From Scilla litardierei (Eukaryota; Streptophyta; Magnoliopsida; Asparagales; Asparagaceae): a stretch of 64,000 bases of DNA. The notes under the pieces were generated by a model, which did no database searches, was not told the DNA's origin, and was given only the letters and a program-made list of their open reading frames with translations. The stretch's first letter is position 1; the number at the start of each line of letters is the position of its first letter. The stretch lies in contig CM061138.1 of the NCBI GenBank assembly GCA_030789695.1, positions 180,707,051 to 180,771,050 on the forward strand, read 5' to 3'. A program made the position numbers and the translations under genes. Below are positions 56,353-64,000 of the stretch, in pieces.

Positions 56353-56529
56353 GGAGGCGGGCCAATCAACCGTGACTCCTCCCCCGGGCGAGCTTTGCAC
56401 ACCCACCGTTATCTTCACTGCTTTTCTGTATTTATTTTCGAATGTATCCCCAGTTTTAATTTTCAAGAATGAAGTGCAAGTTCACGCCAACAACTATATG
56501 TCTCTCGAGGTCTGACTCAACACTTCGCT

Positions 56530-57312
56530 GTGTCGAACCTCCTGAATCGGTCGTATGACTGGGGGTGACTCTCCCAACAGGTCGATCGTTCAATCGGCCG
56601 TAAGGCTTGGAGCAACTCCCCCAACGGGCCAATCATTCAATCGGCCATAAAGCTAGGGGCAACTCCCCCAGCAAGCCAATCATTCAAATCGGCTGTAAGG
56701 CTGAGGGCAACTCCCCCAGCAGGCCGATCATTCAAATCGACCGTAAGGCTGGGGGCGACTCTCCCAGTGGGTTGATCATTCGATCGACCATAAGGCAGGG
56801 GCAACTCCCCCAGCAGGCCGATCATTTGGTCGACCGTAAGTCTGGGGTAGCTCCCCTAGCAAGCCAGCCGACCCGTCGGTCGTCAGGCTGGTGGCAACTC
56901 GCCTAGTAGATCGACATTACATCGACCATAAGGTTGGGGGCAACTCCCCCAGCAGGCCGATCATTCGGTCGGCTGTAAGTCTGGTGGTAGCTCAACCAGC
57001 AAGCCGATAGACCTGTCGACCGTCAGGCTGGGGCAACTCTCCCAGTAGATCGACATTGCATCGACCACAAGGCTGGGGCAACTCCCCCAACATGTCGATT
57101 ATTCATTCGGTCGTAAGTCTGGGGGCAGCTCCCATAGTCAGCCGACCAACCAGTCGACCGTCAGGCTGGGGCAACTCCTCCAGTATATCGATATCGCATC
57201 GACCGTCAGGCTAGGGACAACTCCCCCAACAGATCGACATCGCATCGACCGTTCGGTTGAGGCAACTCCCCCATCAGGCTGACCACCCGATCGACCATAA
57301 GTCCGGGGGCCA
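56530..57312 (+). repeat. Hairpin minisatellite, left part (about 16 units of 46-48 bp)
   Basis: Degenerate units such as CGACCGTAAGGCTGGGGGCA then ACTCCCCCAGCAGGCCGATC. Each core CTGGGGGCAACTCCCCCAG is a perfect inverted repeat with a 7-bp stem and 5-nt loop. It lies between the gag remnant and the antisense ORF, i.e. in the 3' zone where Tat elements often carry variable tandem repeats. Frames across it are spurious. Confidence 0.92.
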
Positions 57313-58844
57313 TGATGTCCCTAGATTTGGCACTATATGCAGTAGGATCGGGAATACCAGATTTAAATATTTGTAACCGCAAGCGCACGGTGTTGTAGTG
57401 TGGCTTGGGGGTCGAACTCAGGGAGGCGCGTGTTGTGCTTGTTTTCAAGAAGGAACCGGTTCACCCAGTGGGTGAACTAGCACTAACAATCAGTTGGTTG
57501 TCACGAGAAAGAAATACGAAGGATGTAAGAGATAAAAGGGAACCTAAGACTTTGGTTTCCACCCTATCATGAGCTCTCTCTATTACGATTGACGGATAGG
57601 AACACGATCGGATTCTAGGGTTTAGTGGTGAGACGTTGCCTCTAAGAGTGATACCTAGCGTCCCATGGACCCGATATTTCGGTCGATGCCCAGGATGATA
57701 CGCGGGGTCTACCCGGGTTCGGTCGGTGGGCATTTCCATGTCCATTAACACCGACCGACTCCGGGAGCACTAAGCTCGCAACGATTTCTTCCTACATTTC
57801 ATCCTGCCGTTCCCACGCGCTAGGATTCAATGTCTATGCTAGGGGTGTGAGCTGCGGTAAGGGGATCAAACGCCAGTTTTATTTCCCCTTAGCCCGACGG
57901 TCAGAGGCGGTTTTTCTCCTGCCAATGACAATAAACCGCCCCGCGTAACCATCTAAACTCCAAAATCCTATCGAGACCCTAATCCTATGGTCGTTCTAGG
58001 GAGAGCCCACGAAGGGGTTTTTGCCAATGCCCTAGATTGGGGAACTACTCACGATTCATAGCAAAAATATCAACACAACAAAATGTAGCCATTGGAATCA
58101 AGATCAAGCAATAGAAATACGGAGCTAACAATAGTATTAACGTAATATCAAAGTTCCAGAACAATTAGAAAACTTACAAGACAAAATAAAATTGCAGCCG
58201 CCAAAATCCCAAAAAGACAGTCTGAAAAAATGGGGATCTGTTCTGGGAAAAACCTAGGGTTGTATTTATAGATTAGCGTCCACCCGATCGGTTGAAGCAT
58301 CAACCGATCGGGTGAAACGGATGTCGATTCGATGTTCAGCTCTGGAGATACATCACCCAGTCGCTGAACCGATCGGTTGATGTCGTCGGGTCGTGAGCTG
58401 GGAGAATTCTGCTACAGATGAACCGATCGGGTGAGATGTTGCCTGATCGGTTGGAATTCAGCTCCAAAAGACAGAGAGCTCTGTCGTTTTCACCCGATCA
58501 CTAAACCGATCGGGTGAGATTCTCTTCACTGATGCTCCTGTCCGGGTCGGATACGCGTGCATGAACCGATCAGGTGGGTCTGTCCACCCGATCGGTTGAG
58601 GGCTGACATATGACATTCTTCGACGTTTGGCCCTCGGGATAGTGCGTGGCACCTCCCGTTGCTCCGGGGACTCATGATATCTGCTGTATATGTCCCCAAT
58701 GCTGGCAATCTCCTGCAACGGCACAAAAACGTAAAGAAAGTGAAAAGAAACTAAAAACACAAAAGAGTGGATATGAAACAATGGAAAACAACGGAAAATC
58801 ACGAAGAAGACGTGCGTGAATATATAAAATATAAACGCACGTCA
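57313..58844 (-). mobile_element. Solo LTR of a gypsy element inserted in the minisatellite
   Basis: TG...CA segment of 1532 bp (TGATGTCCC to CGCACGTCA) with a perfect TSD GGCCA (57308-57312 and 58845-58849). Near its left end is ACCGCAAGCGCACGGTG, the word also found near the 3' end of the 17-kb gypsy LTRs, so it is oriented minus and belongs to a related family. A TATAAATA box (minus strand) is at 58262-58271. No interior remains, as expected after LTR-LTR recombination. A primer-site-like GCAACGGCACAAAAAC lies within it at about 58716-58731. Confidence 0.92.
58278..58606 (-). repeat. ACCCGATCGGTT palindrome array in the solo LTR U3
   Basis: About ten copies of CACCCGATCGGTTGA or its complement CAACCGATCGGGTGA in 330 bp, core CCGATCGG, directly upstream of the TATA box (minus strand). 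Both orientations occur, often as facing pairs. Confidence 0.92.
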
Positions 58845-59345
58845 GGCCACTCCTCTAGCAGGCCGGTCCTAAACCAACTATAAGGCTGGGACAACTCCCC
58901 CCAGCAGGCCAGTCCTAAACCGGCCATAAGTCTAGGGGCCACTCCCCCAGCAGGCCGGTCCTAAACCGACCATAAGACTGAGGCAACTCCCCAGCAGGTG
59001 AGTCCTAAACCGACCGTAAGGCTGGGGTAACTCCCCAAGCAGGCTGGATCCGACCATAAGGCTGGGGACAACTCCCCCAGCAGGCCGGACCTGATTCGAT
59101 CATAAGGCTGGGGGCAACTCCCCCAGTAGGTCGGACTTGATCCGACCATAAGGCTGGGGCAACTCCCCTAGTAGGTCGGACCTGATCCGACCATCAGGCT
59201 GGGAGAAAATCCCCCTGCAGGTTGGACCTGATTCGACCATGAGGCCGGGGCAAACCCCCCCAGCAAGTCGGTCCCAAACCAAGGCTGGGGCAACTTCCCC
59301 AGCAGAGCGACCATGGACCGCCACGAAGGACTGGGAACAATCCCC
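58845..59345 (+). repeat. Hairpin minisatellite, right part (about 11 units)
   Basis: Same 46-48 bp family as 56530-57312, with variants CAGGCCGGTCCTAAAC and GTCGGACCTGATCCGACC. The two parts were continuous before the solo-LTR ancestor inserted. Confidence 0.92.
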
Positions 59346-59550
59346 TCAATGAATACCTCCCACATGACAAGTCAGCGAATGACCCCAACTTGAGCAGAAG
59401 GAGGGGGTGGAACCAAACCAGATCAAAAACAATTCAGAAAGCGCAAACACGGTGGTGACACAGAAAAGGAGAAAAATCCATTTCATCAAAAATATTTCTT
59501 CTTACAGTTTGATAACAAAAAAAAAGAAAAACAAAAAGGGTCCGCTCCAC

Positions 59551-60132
59551 CTATGATGCAGGAGCTCGCGAAGAGGCGTCCCTAGGCACTTCATCTTCTC
59601 CCGAACCAGTGGGATGCCCAGGGGCAATCGGAGGACGGGAAAGCATTCTTCGGACCCGCTCCTCGAACGCTAGGAACTCTTCCCGGAAGGGCCTCGCAAT
59701 CTTAGGAGCTAAAATGCCCTCGTACATCTGGAATCCTTCCCGGAGGGTCTCCGCTATCCTCGGAGCCAGGACATCCTCTTAACCCCCCTGTACCTCATCG
59801 ACGAGCCAAATGGGATCCACTTGCCGTAGTGCACCTAGCTCGAACCAAAGATCGGCTTTCTCCTTCCTGTGCACCTCCCGGACGAGGGACAATGCCTCCT
59901 CAGCCTCCTTGGCTGATCTCTCAGCGACCACCCGGGAAGACTCAGCGGCCGCCCAAGCCTCCTTCAGGCTTCCCACCTCTGAGGTGAGATCTACAACCCT
60001 GCGTTGGTACTGGTGGGCCTCCTCGGTTGCTTGCTCGGCCGCCTCAGCCCTCAGGCACTCCTGCGCAAGGGCCGCCTCGAGCCCATCAACCCGCTCCGAG
60101 CGCCGTCGCGCCCTTACAGCAAGCGAAGACGC
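59551..60132 (-). pseudogene. Antisense ORF of the Tat element, 3' exon (coiled coil)
   Basis: Starts after a CTCGCAG acceptor (60133-60139). It encodes an Ala/Glu/Arg-rich helix (RSERVDGLEAALAQECLRAE, then VVDLTSEVGSLKEAW), a likely coiled coil of over 90 residues. An in-frame TAA at 59779-59781 interrupts it. Beyond that the same frame continues (EDVLAPRIAETLREGF) and ends at TAG 59551-59553. This type of protein, lying antisense between the internal region and the 3' LTR, is the extra ORF of Tat elements; its role is unknown. Confidence 0.7.
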
Positions 60133-60199
60133 CTGCGAGATGAAGGGAATGAAGATCATTCAAAAAAACAAGAATGAGGGAAGAAGAAAACATACCTGC

Positions 60200-60842
60200 T
60201 GGATCTGTCATACCATGCAGTCTGCCAGGGTTATGGAACAGACCCTCTCAAGGAGGGAGCGGTCCCCCGGAAGGGCAGAATCCCACGCCAGCCGAACGGC
60301 CACGTCGCAGTCTGTGAAGAACGACACCCCAAACGGAACCTCTAGGCCGATCCCGAACGCAGACAAGACCCCTCCTGCCCCAACCGGGGTACGCTAGGCT
60401 TGATGGGTAGGGAAGACCTCCACCAAGACCTGGGGGCTCGCCCTAGAGACAACTGACAAATCCCGTGCCGCCGACGGACCTTTCTCCATATTCTTCTTCT
60501 TCCCTTCGGGCCCTTCAGATACTGAGTGAGAGCATCTCTTTCTCTCCCCCTGATTCTCGGTCAACGCGCGAGGGCTCTGCTCGACGACCGCCGCGACCCT
60601 CTCTCCGGGGACGAGGTCGATGGGAGCATCAAACGGATCTGCCACGATAGGAGGAGGTTCAGTCGTAACCAAAAGCGGGGGAGGGGGAACGCCCACCGGC
60701 CTCAGCATCCCAATCGATGGGTAGGCCGCATGGTTCTTCTCCTCCACAGTACGACGCATGGCTAGAGGAACTCCCCGAGCGCCTGGAGCCCCTCGACGGA
60801 TGAGTTGGCGCACGTCGTGACTGAACTCCCAACCTGCCATCT
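60200..60842 (-). pseudogene. Antisense ORF of the Tat element, middle exon
   Basis: Begins near ACAAAG|ATGGCAGGTTGGG, either as an internal exon (acceptor at about 60842 or 60829) or with a fresh ATG. It contains WEFSHDVRQLIRRGAP and a low-complexity Pro/Glu region with KKKNMEKGP. TAG at 60394-60396 stops the frame, which then reopens (VPFGVSFFTDCDVAVRLAW) until a TGA just before the donor CCAGCAG|GTATG near 60197. It is an ageing reading frame with at least two stops. Confidence 0.65.
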
Positions 60843-60906
60843 TTGTAAAAGAGAGGAAAATCAGGGTAAGCAAGGGAGGAAAACAAAATCTAAAAGGTGC
60901 CTTTAC

Positions 60907-61660
60907 CAGGAGACCACAAGACGCTCTTGGGGAGGATGCTGTCCAGCAGAGGCCAGAACGATCTCTCTCCTCTAGACAAGCCTGCCAAAAGTTTGATCGC
61001 GGCCCGATCGGACTCAGAAAGGAATAACGTCAGCTCGTAGGTCCCAAGCTCCCCAAACCGGTCAAGATTATTGCATCCCCAGGGAAAGTGACAAAGACAT
61101 AGTCATTCTTCCAATCATCGACCTGGCGGGGTAAATCCAATATACATTCCCTGCCCGCACTGGGGCAAATATGAAGCCATGTCCCCCGAGCAACAGCCCA
61201 GACTTTGTAATGGTAGAAGAAAAGTGGTAAGGTCGGCTCCAACCCATGCATGTGGCAGATCATGATGAAGCTAACCAGAGCCAGGACCGAGTACGGGGTC
61301 AGTTGGCATAAAGCCACCATCAAAAATTCCAGGACCTGAATGATGAAGGGGCGGAGAGGAAAGCGAAGCCCAATCTGGAACATCTCAACATACACACCGA
61401 CCTCGCGGTTCCTGGGAAAACAGATCCTCTCATCCGCAAAAGGTACCCAAACACCATATGTGTGAGAGAGGTATTCCGCCCTAATTCTCTTGGCGGTGGA
61501 ATATAAGACGGTGGAAGTCAACTCGAGGATCGTCGAAGGGACATCGGACTCTCCCGTTCCAGAAGGATCCCCTCGTCGGGCCGAATCCACAAATAGCAGA
61601 TCCTTGCCCTTATCAGGGAGCAACCTGGGCTCAGAGGAGCTGTCCTGCTCGGACGGTAGA
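60907..61660 (-). pseudogene. Antisense ORF of the Tat element, 5' exon (putative gypsy-type transposon domain)
   Basis: The clean open part is 61623-61030. The stretch VYVEMFQIGLRFPLRPFIIQ, followed by CQLTPYSVLALVSF, matches what I know of the plant domain labelled putative gypsy type transposon (Transposase_28), common in the antisense ORFs of these elements. At about 61040 the frame shifts: homologous-looking sequence (TLFLSESDRAAIKLLAGL) continues in another frame to a donor TCTCCTG|GTAAAG at 60906/60907. The start codon is not certain; in this frame only a TTG precedes the conserved part. Confidence 0.72.
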
Positions 61661-62075
61661 GTTCATATCCTCAACACCATCACTAATCGAGCAAATCAAA
61701 AGCAGAAGCAAGAGAAGGGGATTACCTTGCGAATTTTGAAGAAGAGAACGTTGAAAAAGGGAACGAAGAGGAACTCGCCAACAAAGAGAGAGCAGAAACC
61801 AAATTAAGAAGCACAAAAAGAGATCCAAAACCCAACGGTTTTATATGGAAGGCAACTTCGAGTCCAAGCCGTTCAAAGGGGGACGCGTGGCAACATCTCG
61901 TAGAAGGCGGCACTTCGAATCCTACTCCCTAAGGACCGGAGAATTCCAACTTAGCATTACCATGATGGCCTTCATTTAATGTGTCTCCTCGACTGACGTG
62001 CCCGTCAGATTCACACGAATCACATCCCTTGGACCGAACCGTCAAAATCTGAACGGCCCAAGCGACGGGGGCAAT
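61661..62075. other. Region between the antisense ORF and the 3' LTR
   Basis: Probable 5' flank/promoter of the antisense ORF, then the polypurine tract (GACGGGGGCAAT) at 62064-62075. No other feature. Confidence 0.6.
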
Positions 62076-62947
62076 TGATACAACCCTCCCAAAACGGGCT
62101 AAGACGGAACGAGCTAAGACGGAACAGGCTAAGACGGAATGGACCGAGCCCATTATCCGAGCCTATGGGCCTGGACAGAATTAGGCCCCGGCCTAAAAGC
62201 CCCGCATAAGCCTCAAGTCATGCTGGCCCCGGACTGACGCGAAAGGAAACACTGACCCTTACAGGTTGAGGTAACTGCTTCCCCGAATTGCAGACACCTT
62301 CATCACCATTCAAGAGCCCTATTATACCCACCTTCATGGCCCATCAAGAGACGATCAAAGCGGTGTGTACTTGGGGCGAGATGGAGGGACGTCAAGGGGA
62401 CGTGGCCGACAAGACTCCTATAAGAAACCTGAAGAACTATACACCAAAGGACCAAAATTCGAAATACTCGACACTCAGGTAATATTCATCCTACGACCTT
62501 GTCTTCCACCTCAGATTTCTCCTCCACAGTTCGGCCTGAGGATTGGTGTACCGGTCTCTCCGTGAACCGTATTCGATCCCACCGAGCATCCTTCAGACCA
62601 GATCTGACTTAGGCATCGGAGGGGACTTGGTCGGAACTATGGTCCGATCCCCCTGATGAGTTTTCTCGTCTGTGTAGGTCAAGGAGACTTCACTCCGCCG
62701 AAGCTACCCTTCGGTGCTTCATCCACCGGAGCCGAGTGATCTCGATCCCGAGCTCGTTCGTCTTTCCACTCGAGGAGGCCGTCGTTCCCCGAAGCTACCC
62801 TTCGGGATAACGACGCACGGATCCACGCATTCCCGACCGAGCGAATGCATCGCTAGCCGATCTCAGAGGACGCACATGTCTCACGCGACCACGTCGACCT
62901 CCGACCCTCTAGACTACCAAACTGTGGTGAGAAAATAGCCCGAAACA
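62076..62947 (+). repeat. 3' LTR of the Tat-type element
   Basis: 872 bp, preceded by the polypurine tract. Matches 49438-50283 with many substitutions and small indels. Confidence 0.9.
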
Positions 62948-63042
62948 ACTTCGACTGGGACCACTGACAGTGAGGATCGGTTGAGCTTGACAGATGGGAT
63001 CCACTGAGAATCACCCGCATCCTCAGGGGCGTCCTTAGACTG

Positions 63043-64000
63043 TGTGACGGCCTGTTTTCGTTACTACCCGTATTTTAGCAGAGATACTTTCAAAAAAAAA
63101 TAGTTTAAAATAATAAAATCCTTCAAATACTCAAGTTTTTAGATACCATTATTAAATAGCTTTTTAGATTCATTAATTACCTTCACTAACTACTGTTACC
63201 AATCACTTTTATTAAGCACTAGTTACCGTTAGTAATTATATCTTTATCATTTACTAATTGCCTTCATCCATTACAAATGATTTTTACAAATGACCTTTAC
63301 TAATTAACATTTACTAATTTCTTCTAATCAATTACCGTAATTAAATTGTCCCTAATCAGTATTGATTAATTATACTTAATTAAGTTAATCACTAATTAAC
63401 CTATCCTATTGAATGCCACCGTTTGGTCAGTTCAGATCCAACTGCCTCATTAAATTTTTCCCCACTTACAGCAAATTCTCACATCATGTTGTCCCCTCTC
63501 TGTTCTTATAACACTAGCTAGCAAAACAAGGAGAACGACAACAGTCTTCTTCTCCTTCCTCCTGCAAAGTATTTTTTTCAAATCAAAATCAGTCCACAAG
63601 CTAAATCCAAACAGACCAACCAGCAGACTATTTTCCCCTGCAAATCACTCCCAATCAACCCAAAATCAGCCCCCAAAGTCATTTCAGCTTCCAACAAACC
63701 AGATCTCTGATTCAAAAAAAACCAAGAAATCAAACCAGAAATTTAGAGGGCTTGAAATCAATTTCAGTTCTTACAAAAATCTCCAAACCATCTTCCTCCA
63801 TTCTTCTCCTCCCTCCTCCCTCTCCCTCTCCCCTAGGCCGATCTCCACCTCTACCCGCAGTCCTCCACCTGCGCGCACCGCCGAAGGTCCACTGCGTCGC
63901 CGCCCCAGCGCTGGAGGGCGCCGCCGCCGCCTGGTCGGAAGCCGCTGCCGCCGACCGCCAGTAGCTCTCTGAGCGTGCGCCGTGAGTCCCTCTCCCCGTG
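63043..64000 (+). mobile_element. Probable start of another gypsy LTR, cut by the window edge
   Basis: TGTGACGGCCTG at 63043 is followed by an AT-rich stretch, then CT-rich sequence with CTTATAACAC (TATA-like, about 63506), then GC-rich Pro/Ala-coding sequence near the edge. This is the layout of the 3.4-kb gypsy LTRs in this window read from their 5' end (TGTCACGG, AT-rich, GC-rich Pro frame). Sequence identity is not evident, so it would be a different family. The frame at 63752-63964 (Pro/Ala-rich, 70 codons) is not called as a gene. Alternatively this is the promoter and 5'UTR of a host gene. Confidence 0.35.

Larger units (their letters stand above)
49438..62947 (+). mobile_element. Tat-type Ty3/gypsy derivative with gag array and antisense ORF
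   Basis: LTRs 49438-50283 (846 bp) and 62076-62947 (872 bp), starting TGATRCAACCCTC and ending CGAAACA. TCTGGCGCCGTCTGTGGGA (50284-50302) is the tRNA-type primer site of this gypsy group, and GACGGGGGCAAT (62064-62075) is the polypurine tract, fixing the plus strand. The flanks ATTTT and ACTTC do not form a TSD. The LTRs differ at roughly a tenth of sites by eye, so the element is old. Its contents are a five-fold gag array, the gag C-terminus, no protease/RT/integrase, a hairpin minisatellite, and an antisense spliced ORF. The antisense ORF before the 3' LTR is a known trait of Tat elements such as Grande. Missing pol makes it non-autonomous. Confidence 0.9.

Noticed and set aside
56607..59388. 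Short frames of about 60-100 codons across the minisatellite
   Set aside because: The repeat period (46-48 bp) is not a constant multiple of three, and the frames change from unit to unit.
49433..62952. Target-site duplication for the Tat-type element
   Set aside because: ATTTT and ACTTC do not match. The element is called from LTRs, primer site and polypurine tract only.

Overview
This window is nuclear DNA of a flowering plant. It has spliced genes with GT-AG introns, a telo-box ribosomal-protein promoter and many LTR retrotransposons of plant Ty1/copia and Ty3/gypsy types. The ceramidase coding style (very GC-rich last exon) and the repeat content are compatible with a large-genome monocot, but I cannot fix the species. 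Only two host genes are recognisable, both on the + strand and both apparently intact: a 60S ribosomal protein L35a (eL33) gene, coding exons 2101-2631, and a neutral ceramidase gene, nine coding exons 21568-48940. They bear on translation and sphingolipid turnover and show no sign of working together; they are simply neighbours. Almost everything else is transposable elements, many nested, and several with target-site duplications (TSDs) that can be read directly.

Layout. 1-1944: leader and 5' LTR of a degraded minus-strand copia-like element ending about 157 bp before the L35a start codon. 2101-2631: L35a. 3608-7081: a non-autonomous plus-strand LTR element full of internal tandem repeats, perhaps inside a 3'UTR intron of L35a. 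7082-11004: host DNA, with a possible L35a 3'UTR exon near 9253 and a possible ceramidase 5'UTR exon near 10361-10477. 11005-18554: a full-length but dead Ty1/copia element on the minus strand (TSD CATTC), inserted into the TSD of a non-autonomous hAT element (18564-21182, TSD ATTCCGAT). The hAT itself holds a 1.47-kb miniature LTR element (19181-20654, TSD TTATA) and a tRNA-Ile-derived segment.

21568-48940: the ceramidase gene. Its first coding intron is 21.8 kb because it holds a three-level nest: a copia LTR (24066-42288) split by a 17-kb gypsy element (25120-42129, TSD ACATG), itself split by a 10-kb gypsy element with 3.4-kb LTRs (29415-39460, TSD GGAGG). The exon structure still gives one open frame of 787 codons with the family's catalytic motif.

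49438-62947: a 13.5-kb plus-strand Tat-type gypsy derivative. It lacks recognisable pol, carries its gag segment as five head-to-tail copies of about 1.095 kb, has a 46-48 bp hairpin minisatellite interrupted by a solo LTR (57313-58844, TSD GGCCA), and has a broken antisense spliced ORF before its 3' LTR. 63043-64000 looks like the start of a further gypsy LTR running off the window.

The most unusual observations are the in-situ-looking gag array, the family-specific palindrome arrays just upstream of the TATA box in three unrelated LTR families, the strand-asymmetric interior of the 10-kb gypsy element, and the overlapping TSDs that date the copia insertion relative to the hAT.
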